A DNA stretch of 46,020 nucleotides, from NCBI GenBank assembly GCA_030526665.1, contig JAUNCI010000009.1:1-46020 (forward strand), given 5' to 3'. The notes under the pieces are model-generated. The model did not search any database and was not told the origin of the DNA. It was given only the letters and a program-made list of their open reading frames with translations. Position 1 is the first letter of the stretch, and every line of letters begins with the position of its first letter. A program made the position numbers and the translations under genes. The stretch is from Eubacteriales bacterium. GTDB taxonomy: Bacteria; Bacillota; Clostridia; Lachnospirales; Lachnospiraceae. This document shows, one piece after another, positions 34,130 through 42,785 of the stretch.

Positions 34130-34159
34130 GTGAGTATACAGATCGTGAGTATATAAGCA
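34130..34159 (+). repeat. 15-bp tandem repeat after the dppF-like gene
   Basis: GTGAGTATACAGATC is directly followed by GTGAGTATATAAGCA. The first 11 positions match except one. It begins 15 nt after the stop codon. Confidence 0.45.
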
Positions 34160-34170
34160 AATGAATGTAA

Positions 34171-34270
34171 GAAGGCCATTCGGTCTCGCTGGTTGAATTT
34201 CATTCTAAAAATCAGATATCACTTCTGATATTTGGAACGTAAATTCCTGCGAAGCCGAATGGCCTTTTTA
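34171..34270. terminator. large nested terminator between the peptide transporter and the NAGPA gene
   Basis: The outer stem AAGGCCATTCGG / CCGAATGGCCTT (12 bp perfect) is followed by T5. Inside are TCGC/GCGA and GAATTT/AAATTC pairings, and an inner hairpin AAATCAGATATCA / TGATATTT-type stem at about 34208-34232. The 100-nt nested form is larger than a standard terminator. It sits between convergent genes. Confidence 0.75.
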
Positions 34271-34319
34271 TATTTTGACACGTCTTTTTTGCATATATTG
34301 AAATTCCGAGAGGTTTGTA

Positions 34320-35780
34320 TCACTTCCACAAACTGTCAGAATTTCCATCGCTTGAAGAGGATTCGATCATTCCTTCTTCGTCATGGACAATGATCTCATC
34401 GCCTTCGGCACCGTCGCCGACATCGATGAAATAAAGTACATCGGCAACGGGACGTTCGTGTCCGTTGTCAGTCAGACGATTGATGACACGACCTTTGAAA
34501 ACGAGGGTAACGGATCCGCCGCCGTCCAGGTTGTAAGCGTACTGACAGCCGAGATCCAGGAATAGATCCTGCATTTCTTTGTAATCAAATCCGGAGGAAC
34601 CGCCTGCACCTTTTCCATCACAGCACATGATGTAGTAATTTCCCGGATGAACCATTCCGATTGCCGCCCTCTGGTAACGATAGGTTTCATGAAACTGATC
34701 ATTGATTTCATAGGCTTTACCGTTTTCTACCAGGGTTGGACCGAAACAGAACGTATCGCGAACGCCCTGAGAAAGCATGTCGTCGGTCGGCATGCCAGCG
34801 AGTGCGGTGAACATTCCGCCGTCCTCAGTGATACACATAATATTTCCATTGGAGTAAATATCGCTGTAAACAACCCCATCCTTGATCAGGCTTTTTCCCG
34901 GAGCCGGGACACCGCTTCCATAATCAAATCCACTTCCGTTAACACCGATAACGGCATTGTGTGCACGAAGCTCTTCGGAAGTTGTTGTACGGGGATTTCC
35001 ATAGGTTCCGTCGCACAGTGCGGAGCGTGCCTGCTGAATGCTGAAGGTTTCGATGTGTGCCAGATAGTAAGTAGTATTGTATGAGGTGGTCAATGTTTCC
35101 ACAGATACTTTCAGCGTTCCTGTTTCATAATGCCAGTCATCATTGAGATAATTCCAACTTTCGGAAATTCGATCGACTGCAGTATTATACAGGTCGGTCT
35201 TGCAGGTGAATTGCCCTTCCGGAATTTTCCAAATCAGAGATTGGACATTTTGAAATATTTTGTCGCTTTTTGCCGAGTTTTCTACAACAGTATCGGAAGC
35301 AGCATCATATAAAGTGGGAATGATTTCGTCGATTTGTGGAATGACTTTGAGTGCTTCTATTGTATGTTCTGCCTCGTTAATTATTTCATCAGCAGGTTTG
35401 CGCAGATACGAATCCGCATCTTTGTATTTGGTTTCAAATTCTGTGATTTGCTCTTCGTAGGAAGGCAATTGGCTGATCAGTTCATCGATATGATTACAGA
35501 CCATATCATCGGTTGCAAGATTTGTCAGTGAATCTCGAATGTGCATCGCTTCTTTTTTGTAAGTTCGAATCTGGTTTCGTTCAACGGCGGTCAGATGAGA
35601 ACGAATTCGCATTTGTTCCTGAGCGTATTCTAAATCGCCTGCCTCCACTGATTTGCCGGTTGATGTTTCTGCAGTCGGCGATTCTGCAACTGCTGACTCT
35701 GCATATGCACTGCCGGAAGAAAACGCGGCCAGTGAAAGTAGTGTAACAATTGTAAATAATGTATATTTTTTTAAATTCAT
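34320..35780 (-). CDS. secreted protein with C-terminal phosphodiester glycosidase (NAGPA) domain
   Basis: The 486-residue protein has a type I signal peptide (MNLKKYTLF, hydrophobic core, AYA before ESA). A long helical, charged region (about 45-200, rich in Glu, Asp, Lys) is probably coiled-coil or spacer. A C-terminal domain (about 240-455) has the NAGPA pattern: AVIGVNGSGFDY, CFGPTLVENGKA, QRAAIGM, and NLDGGGSVTL (417-426), then ERPVADVLYF. The family includes the mammalian mannose-6-phosphate uncovering enzyme and bacterial exported proteins thought to act on cell-wall glycans or exopolysaccharide. The substrate is unknown. The acidic, Ser-rich tail has no sorting signal, and there is no lipobox. 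Confidence 0.88.
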   Translation of the reverse strand: MNLKKYTLFTIVTLLSLAAFSSGSAYAESAVAESPTAETSTGKSVEAGDLEYAQEQMRIRSHLTAVERNQIRTYKKEAMHIRDSLTNLATDDMVCNHIDELISQLPSYEEQITEFETKYKDADSYLRKPADEIINEAEHTIEALKVIPQIDEIIPTLYDAASDTVVENSAKSDKIFQNVQSLIWKIPEGQFTCKTDLYNTAVDRISESWNYLNDDWHYETGTLKVSVETLTTSYNTTYYLAHIETFSIQQARSALCDGTYGNPRTTTSEELRAHNAVIGVNGSGFDYGSGVPAPGKSLIKDGVVYSDIYSNGNIMCITEDGGMFTALAGMPTDDMLSQGVRDTFCFGPTLVENGKAYEINDQFHETYRYQRAAIGMVHPGNYYIMCCDGKGAGGSSGFDYKEMQDLFLDLGCQYAYNLDGGGSVTLVFKGRVINRLTDNGHERPVADVLYFIDVGDGAEGDEIIVHDEEGMIESSSSDGNSDSLWK

Positions 35781-36004
35781 AAAATTCCTTATCCCTGCTC
35801 ATAATGGAGCAGATAATTGCATACTAATAGGTATATTTGCATAAAAGTATATGCTTTGCCCGGAAGACTGTCAACTTATGTGGGGATGCCTGTGCGTCAG
35901 ATGTGAAACACATGGCTGGATACCATCTGAAAATTATTCGCCGACATAGTTTGAAGTATGCTATAATAAATGATAATACCCAAAAATCAGGAGGTTTGTT
36001 TTTT

Positions 36005-36658
36005 ATGGAACGTCATGCTTTTGCAATGGAAATAAAAAAAGGTCAAAAAAATATATATCGTAAAAAACTGGGAGAAATCTGGCCGGAATTAACAGCGTTT
36101 CTGGATCGCAATGGAATGAAAAATTTCAGCATCTGGAATACGGATGATTTGATTTTCGGATACTATGAAAACAAAGATGGAGCGGTTCTTTCTGCAGAAG
36201 AAGCGGAAGTACAGAAAAATCTGATTGCCAAAATGGAAGATACGTTTACATGGATTTCCACTCCGGGGAAAGATATGCGTCTGATGTATCATAACTTTGG
36301 TATTGTCAGAGAAAATAAAGAACTGATTCGTCATAGAATGTTTATGACAAAACTGAAACCGGGCTGTGAAGAAGAGTATAAAGCACGTCATGATGCACTG
36401 GTGGAACAGCGCGGAGATAAAATCGATCCGGGTCCGGACAGTAACTTCAGTATCTGGAGTGCCGGCGGTTATATTTTTGGTTATGATGAAATCGATACGA
36501 CTATGGAAGTCGAGGAAACACCGGAAGCCAGAGAGGCAACAATTGCGTGGGAAACCCGTCAGTTAGGCATTATGGATTGGATTACAAATGACGTTGACTG
36601 GATGACAGGAGAACATCACTCTTCCAGCGTGCGCCTGGCATGGCATGAAGGAGTGTAA
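36005..36658 (+). CDS. tandem L-rhamnose mutarotase-like protein (two RhaM-type domains)
   Basis: The 217-residue protein starts at the ATG at 36005, which has AGGAGG 10 nt upstream and a TATAAT at 35962-35967. The open frame begins 56 codons earlier without support. Two similar halves of about 100 residues each follow the RhaM alpha/beta-barrel pattern. The first is RHAFAMEIKKGQKNIYRKK with FSIWNTDDLIFGYYE. The second is RHRMFMTKLKPGCEEEYKA with FSIWSAGGYIFGYDE. Classical RhaM proteins are single domains of about 104 residues that dimerise and interconvert L-rhamnose anomers. Here one chain would supply both halves. The usual catalytic His/Tyr pattern is not fully conserved, so the sugar is uncertain. 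The next gene starts 6 bp after the stop. Confidence 0.8.
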   Translation: MERHAFAMEIKKGQKNIYRKKLGEIWPELTAFLDRNGMKNFSIWNTDDLIFGYYENKDGAVLSAEEAEVQKNLIAKMEDTFTWISTPGKDMRLMYHNFGIVRENKELIRHRMFMTKLKPGCEEEYKARHDALVEQRGDKIDPGPDSNFSIWSAGGYIFGYDEIDTTMEVEETPEAREATIAWETRQLGIMDWITNDVDWMTGEHHSSSVRLAWHEGV

Positions 36659-36664
36659 AGGTTC

Positions 36665-37375
36665 ATGAGTTATTCTTTTAGCAGTAGAGTTCGTTACAGC
36701 GAAGTTGGAGAAAACGGACAATTAACACTTCCGTCCTTGCTGAATTATTTTCAGGATTGCGGAACGTTTGAAACAGAAGATATTGGTTTTGGAACAATGG
36801 TATTAAAGGCGAGAAATAAAGCCTGGGTTCTCGCAGCGTGGCAGGTAGTGATCGAACGCCTGCCTATGCTTGGAGAAGAAGTGATAATTACAACTCTTCC
36901 ATACGAATTTCACGGCGTTATGGGAATGCGTAACTATTATATGGAAACAAAAGATCATGAACGTCTGGCATATGCGAATTCATTCTGGACATTTTTTGAC
37001 ACAGAAAAACAGATGCCGTCCAGAGTTTCACAGGATCTTATTGACAGTTATACATTGGACGAAAAACTTGACATGGAATACACACCGCGTAAAATCCGCG
37101 CGCCAAAAGAATGGGAAGAGCGTCCGACATTTGTTGTGCAGAAACAGCATCTGGACACAAATCATCACGTAAATAATGTTCAGTATATTACAATGGCTGC
37201 TGATTTTTTGCCGGATTCTTTCCATATGCATCAGATGAGAGCGGAGTATAAAGCACAGGCAAGACTTGGCGATGAAATCCATCCATGGATAAATCAGGAT
37301 GGAGATAAAGTGACGATTATGCTTGCAAATGAGGAGCAGAAACCATATGCGGTCGTCGAATTTACAAAGGCATAA
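36665..37375 (+). CDS. acyl-ACP thioesterase
   Basis: The 236-residue protein has two hotdog folds, as in the acyl-ACP thioesterase family that releases free fatty acids from acyl carrier protein. The first half begins SRVRYSEVGENGQLTLPSLLNYFQD-like (about 7-30, split here) and contains AWVLAAWQVVIERLP. The second half carries HLDTNHHVNNVQYI (about 160-173), with the conserved Asp-Asn-His set of the family. The length fits bacterial members. It follows the mutarotase-like gene by 6 bp and is likely co-transcribed, though no shared pathway is evident. Confidence 0.93.
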   Translation: MSYSFSSRVRYSEVGENGQLTLPSLLNYFQDCGTFETEDIGFGTMVLKARNKAWVLAAWQVVIERLPMLGEEVIITTLPYEFHGVMGMRNYYMETKDHERLAYANSFWTFFDTEKQMPSRVSQDLIDSYTLDEKLDMEYTPRKIRAPKEWEERPTFVVQKQHLDTNHHVNNVQYITMAADFLPDSFHMHQMRAEYKAQARLGDEIHPWINQDGDKVTIMLANEEQKPYAVVEFTKA

Positions 37376-37450
37376 ATGTCAGGTATAAAATACGGGATGT
37401 AAAATACAAGGCCCGGAATGGTTAGGCTATAAATTTATAGGAGGGGCGTT

Positions 37451-38269
37451 ATGTTTCATAAAAAGATAAAGATTCAGATTCCGGAATCGGAATTTGATGC
37501 GGAACTGGTTACCTATTTTTTGGATAATTCAGAAGAAATGGATCCAAATAGAAAACGTCCGATCGTTGTGATCTGCCCGGGCGGTGGATTTGAATTTACA
37601 TCGGACCGAGAAGCAGAAGCAATTGCAATACAATTTTTGGCACATGGATTCCATGCGGCCGTTTTGAGATACAGTGTGGCACCTGCGAGATTCCCGGTTG
37701 CATTGCTTCAGCTGGGGGCAGCAGTTGGTATGCTCAGAGAAAGTGCGGAAGAATGGAATATTGATCCTGACAAAATTATTGTACAGGGATCTTCGGCAGG
37801 CGGACATCTGGCAGCCAGTCTGGGTGTGTTCTGGAATAAATTGTTTTTGGCAGAGAAACTGGATGAGGAAGTGGAGATGGTCCGTCCTAATGGACTGATC
37901 CTGAGTTATCCTGTAATTACCGCCGGTGAAAAAAGGCATCAGGGATCTTTCCAAAATCTGTTGGGCAAGGGCTATCAGCAGGAACAAAATCGCCGGGCAA
38001 TGTCTCTGGAAAATTATGTATCGATAGATACACCTCCGACATTTTTGTGGCATACAATGGAAGATGATACGGTGCCGGTGGAAAACTCACTGCTGTTTTA
38101 CGAAGGTCTTTTAAAAGCCGGTGTGCCGTCAGAACTTCACATTTATCCTCATGGCGACCATGGTCTGGGATTGGCCAATGAGGAAACAAAAGGCTGGCAG
38201 GGAAGAGGCATTCAGGAAGAATGTCAGAGCTGGATTGAACTGGCATGCACATGGCTGAAACATTTATAA
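37451..38269 (+). CDS. alpha/beta hydrolase, acetyl-xylan-esterase/lipase-like
   Basis: The 272-residue cytoplasmic serine hydrolase has an oxyanion CPGGGF motif (42-47) and a nucleophile elbow GSSAGG (113-118, S115). A probable acid is D205/D206 in HTMEDDTVPV, and the catalytic His is H237 in HGDHGLG. This arrangement is that of the BD-FAE/xylan esterase group of prokaryotic hydrolases acting on acetylated sugars or small esters. The substrate is not certain. It starts 75 bp after the thioesterase, after AGGAGGGGCGTT. No signal peptide. A likely role in removing acyl groups from imported glycans is inference. Confidence 0.9.
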   Translation: MFHKKIKIQIPESEFDAELVTYFLDNSEEMDPNRKRPIVVICPGGGFEFTSDREAEAIAIQFLAHGFHAAVLRYSVAPARFPVALLQLGAAVGMLRESAEEWNIDPDKIIVQGSSAGGHLAASLGVFWNKLFLAEKLDEEVEMVRPNGLILSYPVITAGEKRHQGSFQNLLGKGYQQEQNRRAMSLENYVSIDTPPTFLWHTMEDDTVPVENSLLFYEGLLKAGVPSELHIYPHGDHGLGLANEETKGWQGRGIQEECQSWIELACTWLKHL

Positions 38270-38356
38270 AAAAGAAATTATTAAAAGCATCTATATAAAA
38301 ACATATAATTATAGAAACTATACAAATATATGATTCAAAATTAGAATGGAGAATTT

Positions 38357-39199
38357 ATGATAGAACTTGGAAAAAAACAGTCCTTGATGATTGTGAAGAC
38401 TGTTGATTTTGGAGTGTATCTTGCAGAAGACAAAAGCGCAGATGCACAGCATAGAGTATTGCTTCCGGGAAAACAGGTTCCGGCAGGCGCAAAAGAAGGA
38501 GAGCGCATAGAGGTTTTTATCTATAAGGACTCACAGGACCGATTAATCGCAACAACACAGGAACCATATCTGACCGTTGGACAGACAGGGCTTCTGAAAG
38601 TAAAGCAGGTTACAAAAATCGGAGCATTCCTTGATTGGGGATTGGAAAAGGATCTGCTTCTCCCGTATCATGAGCAGACATTGCGTGTACGTGAAGGAGA
38701 AGAATGTCTGGTTGCATTGTATGTAGATAAAAGCAACAGACTTTGTGCAACAATGAAAGTATATCGTTATCTGTCAACACATTCACCTTATGTAATCGGA
38801 GAACAGGTTACAGGACGTGTTTATGAAATCAGTGAACGATTTGGCGTATTTGTGGCTGTAGATGATAAGTACAGCGCATTGATTCCGGCGAAGGAAGCAC
38901 AGGGAAAATATCGTCCGGGTGCTGTTTTGACACTTCGTGTTACGGAAGTTAAGGAAGATGGAAAACTGAATGTCAGTGATCGTCAGAAAGCATATAAACA
39001 GATTGAAGAAGATGCAGAAAATGTACTGAGTGTAATTGAAGAATTTGCCGGAGTGCTGCCATTTGATGACAAAGCATCGCCGGAAGTTATCGCCCGTGAG
39101 TTTGGATTGAGCAAAGGTGCATTTAAACGAGCAGTCGGACACCTTCTCAAAGAAGGCAAGGTTGAGATAAAAGACCGCCGCATTTATATGAAACATTAG
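38357..39199 (+). CDS. S1-domain RNA-binding protein, CvfB family
   Basis: The 280-residue protein has successive S1-like OB domains: about 4-60 (VKTVDFGVYLAEDK), 70-130 (VKQVTKIGAFLDWGLEKDLLLPY) and 145-205 (GRVYEISERFGVFVAVDDKYSALIP, split). A C-terminal winged helix (about 230-278) has VIAREFGLSKGAFKRAVG. This layout is the CvfB/YitL family, RNA-binding regulators known in Staphylococcus to affect virulence gene expression. The start follows GGAGAATTT. It sits 26 bp before dnaE and may be co-transcribed with it. Confidence 0.93.
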   Translation: MIELGKKQSLMIVKTVDFGVYLAEDKSADAQHRVLLPGKQVPAGAKEGERIEVFIYKDSQDRLIATTQEPYLTVGQTGLLKVKQVTKIGAFLDWGLEKDLLLPYHEQTLRVREGEECLVALYVDKSNRLCATMKVYRYLSTHSPYVIGEQVTGRVYEISERFGVFVAVDDKYSALIPAKEAQGKYRPGAVLTLRVTEVKEDGKLNVSDRQKAYKQIEEDAENVLSVIEEFAGVLPFDDKASPEVIAREFGLSKGAFKRAVGHLLKEGKVEIKDRRIYMKH

Positions 39200-39224
39200 A
39201 AATAAATTTATCTAAGGAGCAAAT

Positions 39225-42200
39225 ATGAACTTTGCACATCTTCATACCCATACAGAATATAGTCTTCTGGATGGGTCGAACAAGATAAAAGAATATGTTG
39301 CCAGAGTCAAGGAACTGGGAATGAATAGTGCGGCCATTACCGACCATGGAGTTATGTATGGCGTGATCGAGTTCTATCGTGAAGCAAAGGCAAATGGAAT
39401 CAATCCGGTTCTCGGATGCGAAGTTTATGTCGCGCCGGGATCTCGATTCGATCGAGAGCTTGGAAGCAGCGAGGATCGATATTATCATCTGGTGCTTTTG
39501 GCAGAAAATGATCAGGGATACAGCAATTTGATGAAAATTGTATCGAAGGGGTTTGTGGAAGGTTTTTATTATAAACCACGAATCGATATGGAAGTGCTGG
39601 AAACCTATCATGAGGGCATTATTGCCCTGAGTGCCTGCCTGGCCGGAGAAGTAGCCCGTTATCTTACCAGAGGAATGTATGAGGATGCAAAAAATGCAGC
39701 ACTTCGCCTGGAGCGCGTGTTTGGAAAAGGAAACTTTTTCCTGGAATTGCAGGATCATGGAATCTCAGAACAGAAAATGGTAAATCAGCAGCTGCTCCGT
39801 ATGCATCAGGAAACGGGGATCGAGCTGGTTGCTACAAACGATATTCATTATACGAACGCTTCCGATGTGGATTCACATGATATTTTGCTGTGTCTGCAGA
39901 CCGGAAAAAAAGTTTCGGATGAAAATCGTATGCGCTATGAAGGCGGTCAGTACTATGTGAAATCGCCCGAAGAAATGGCACAGCTGTTTCCGTATGCACT
40001 GGAAGCACTGGAAAACACACAGAAAATTGCAGATCGCTGCCATGTAGAAATTGAATTTGGAGTAACAAAACTTCCGAGATTTGATGTGCCGGATGGTCTG
40101 ACATCATGGGAATACCTGAACAAGCTTTGCTTTGAAGGGCTGGAGCAGCGATACGATCCGGTGACACCGGAACTTAAGGAACGTCTGAGATATGAGCTGG
40201 ATACGATCCAAAATATGGGATATGTAGATTATTTCCTGATTGTATGGGATTTTATTCGGTATGGAAGGGATCATGATATCATAGTTGGCCCCGGACGAGG
40301 ATCGGCAGCAGGAAGTCTGGTTGCCTACACATTGGGAATCACAAAGCTGGACCCTATTCGTTACGACTTGCTTTTCGAACGATTCCTGAATCCGGAACGT
40401 GTATCAATGCCTGATATTGACGTGGACTTTTGTTTTGAGCGACGTCAGGAAGTAATTGATTATGTTGTGCGAAAATATGGAAAAGACAGGGTTACACAGA
40501 TTATTACCTTTGGAACAATGGGAGCGCGAGGTGTTATTCGAGATGTGGGACGAGTACTGGATATGCCATATGCACAATGCGATGCCATTGCAAAAATGAT
40601 TCCGCAGGAATTAAACATGACAATTGATCTGGCACTGCAGATGAATCCGGAATTAAAAAAAGTTTATCAGGAGCAGGCGGAGGTTCATTACCTGATCGAT
40701 ATGGCAAAACGTCTGGAGGGACTGCCGAGACATACATCCATGCATGCGGCTGGAGTTGTAATCTGCCAGAAAGATGTCGATGAGTATGTACCATTGTCCA
40801 GCTCATCGGATGGCGCAATTACGACACAATTTCCGGCACCTGTATTGGAGGAATTAGGTCTTCTGAAAATGGACTTTTTGGGCCTTCGAACATTGACGGT
40901 TATTCAAAATGCGGTAAATCTGGTTCGAAAAACAACCGGAAAAATTATCGATATTGATCAGATTGATTATAATGACAAAAAAGTTCTGGATTCTCTGGGA
41001 ACAGGAAGAACAGATGGTGTGTTCCAGATTGAAAGCGGCGGAATGAAAAACTTCATGAAAGAACTGAAACCGCATAGTCTCGAGGATCTGATTGCGGGAA
41101 TTTCACTGTACAGACCGGGACCAATGGACTTTATTCCGAAATATATTAAAGGCAAAAACTATCCGGAAACGATCAAGTACGATTGCCCGCAGATGGAACC
41201 GATTTTGAAGGCAACACACGGATGTATTGTTTATCAGGAACAGGTCATGCAGATCGTTCGAAATCTGGCGGGATATAGTCTTGGACGAAGTGATTTGGTT
41301 CGTCGTGCGATGTCCAAAAAGAAAGCGTCCGTAATGGCGAAGGAACGTCAGAATTTCGTTTATGGTAACAAAGAAGAAAATGTAGCAGGCTGTATTGCAA
41401 ACGGTATCTCAGAAGAAATCGCAAATAAGATTTATGATGATATGACCGATTTTGCCAAATACGCATTTAATAAATCACATGCAGCGGCATATGCGGTCGT
41501 TTCCTACCAGACCGCATATCTGAAGTACTATTATCCGGTTGAGTATATGGCTGCGCTTATGACATCTGTAATTGATGCTCCGGCAAAAGTTGCCGAATAT
41601 ATTCAGGTATGCCGTCAGATGAATATTCAGATTTTGCCGCCGGATGTAAATCAGGGATATTATGGATTCTCTGTTTTCGATGGAAAAATTCGCTATGGAC
41701 TTTCGGCTATCAAAAATGTAGGACGCCCGATTATTGAAAGCATGGTAGCGGAGCGAAAAGAAAGAGGACCATATACTACACTCAAGGATTTTATTGAAAG
41801 AAATCCGCAGATCAACAAGCGTGCGATTGAAAACTTTATTAAATCCGGAGCACTGGATTGTCTGGAGGGAAATCGCCGTCAGAAAATGATCGTCTATGGA
41901 AATGTCATGGACGATATCAACAAGAACAAAAAGCAGTCAATGGCAGGACAAATGTCGCTGTTTGATATCGTGCAGGAGGATCTCAAAAAGGATTTCGAGA
42001 TCCATATGCCTAAGGTGGAAGAATATGACAAAGATACACTTCTGGCCAATGAAAAAGAAGTACTTGGAATTTATCTGAGCGGTCATCCACTGGAAAAATA
42101 TCGCAGTATTATGGAAAAAATGATTACTGCAAAAACAACGGATTTTCAGCCGGCAGAAGCGGAAGAAGGACAAAATCCTGATGCGATGATGAATTCCGGA

Positions 42201-42716
42201 CGTCTAAGAGACGGACAGAAAGTAATTGTTGGCGGAATGATTACCGAAAAGCAGATTCGCTATACCAAAAAGAATCAAATTATGGCAAATCTGACATTGG
42301 AAGATTTGTATGGCACGATGGAAATTATTGTATTCTCCAGAGATTATGAGCGATATCAGAGCATATTGACGGAAGACGCACGTGTATTTATACAGGGGCG
42401 TGTGGATGGAGATGATGAACGAGGCAGTAAATTACTTTTTGAAAAAGTATTGAGTTTCGAATCTCTTCCAAGAGAATTGTGGATACAATTTGAAAACAAA
42501 CAGGAATTTGTGGATAACGAAGCAGAACTCCTCCGGGAACTTGGAAAATATCCGGGGAATGATTCTGTAGTAATTTATCTGAAAGACGTAAAAGCGATGA
42601 AACGCCTGCCGGCAAATTGTCAGATTCGTGCGGACGCAGAAGCGCTGGAAGCATTAGGTGTGAAGTACGGTGAGGGCAACATCAAACTTGTCCAAAGAGT
42701 ATTGAAAAACTTATAG
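39225..42716 (+). CDS. dnaE: DNA polymerase III subunit alpha
   Basis: The 1163-residue replicative polymerase of DnaE type begins with a PHP domain (HLHTHTEYSLLDG, 5-17; AITDHGVMYG, about 36-45). The palm holds the catalytic aspartates in PDIDVDF (about 393-399). Further on are GRGSAAGSLVAY (about 353-364), RHTSMHAAGVVI (about 505-516) and a late helix-hairpin-helix region. A C-terminal OB fold carries IVGGMITEKQIRYTKKNQIM (about 1003-1022). The length matches DnaE1 proteins. RBS AAGGAG 6 nt upstream. A 13-bp tandem repeat crosses its stop codon. pfkA follows on the same strand, an order seen in several Firmicutes. Confidence 0.97.
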   Translation: MNFAHLHTHTEYSLLDGSNKIKEYVARVKELGMNSAAITDHGVMYGVIEFYREAKANGINPVLGCEVYVAPGSRFDRELGSSEDRYYHLVLLAENDQGYSNLMKIVSKGFVEGFYYKPRIDMEVLETYHEGIIALSACLAGEVARYLTRGMYEDAKNAALRLERVFGKGNFFLELQDHGISEQKMVNQQLLRMHQETGIELVATNDIHYTNASDVDSHDILLCLQTGKKVSDENRMRYEGGQYYVKSPEEMAQLFPYALEALENTQKIADRCHVEIEFGVTKLPRFDVPDGLTSWEYLNKLCFEGLEQRYDPVTPELKERLRYELDTIQNMGYVDYFLIVWDFIRYGRDHDIIVGPGRGSAAGSLVAYTLGITKLDPIRYDLLFERFLNPERVSMPDIDVDFCFERRQEVIDYVVRKYGKDRVTQIITFGTMGARGVIRDVGRVLDMPYAQCDAIAKMIPQELNMTIDLALQMNPELKKVYQEQAEVHYLIDMAKRLEGLPRHTSMHAAGVVICQKDVDEYVPLSSSSDGAITTQFPAPVLEELGLLKMDFLGLRTLTVIQNAVNLVRKTTGKIIDIDQIDYNDKKVLDSLGTGRTDGVFQIESGGMKNFMKELKPHSLEDLIAGISLYRPGPMDFIPKYIKGKNYPETIKYDCPQMEPILKATHGCIVYQEQVMQIVRNLAGYSLGRSDLVRRAMSKKKASVMAKERQNFVYGNKEENVAGCIANGISEEIANKIYDDMTDFAKYAFNKSHAAAYAVVSYQTAYLKYYYPVEYMAALMTSVIDAPAKVAEYIQVCRQMNIQILPPDVNQGYYGFSVFDGKIRYGLSAIKNVGRPIIESMVAERKERGPYTTLKDFIERNPQINKRAIENFIKSGALDCLEGNRRQKMIVYGNVMDDINKNKKQSMAGQMSLFDIVQEDLKKDFEIHMPKVEEYDKDTLLANEKEVLGIYLSGHPLEKYRSIMEKMITAKTTDFQPAEAEEGQNPDAMMNSGRLRDGQKVIVGGMITEKQIRYTKKNQIMANLTLEDLYGTMEIIVFSRDYERYQSILTEDARVFIQGRVDGDDERGSKLLFEKVLSFESLPRELWIQFENKQEFVDNEAELLRELGKYPGNDSVVIYLKDVKAMKRLPANCQIRADAEALEALGVKYGEGNIKLVQRVLKNL

Positions 42717-42733
42717 AAATAACTTATAATTTT
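42708..42733 (+). repeat. 13-bp tandem repeat across the dnaE stop codon
   Basis: AACTTATAGAAAT is directly followed by AACTTATAATTTT. The first eight bases are identical and the TAG stop (42714-42716) is within the first unit. Confidence 0.45.
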
Positions 42734-42785
42734 TATCATATATGCATAATTTGCTTTAAAGCGTCGATTTTACGGAGGTGTAAAA

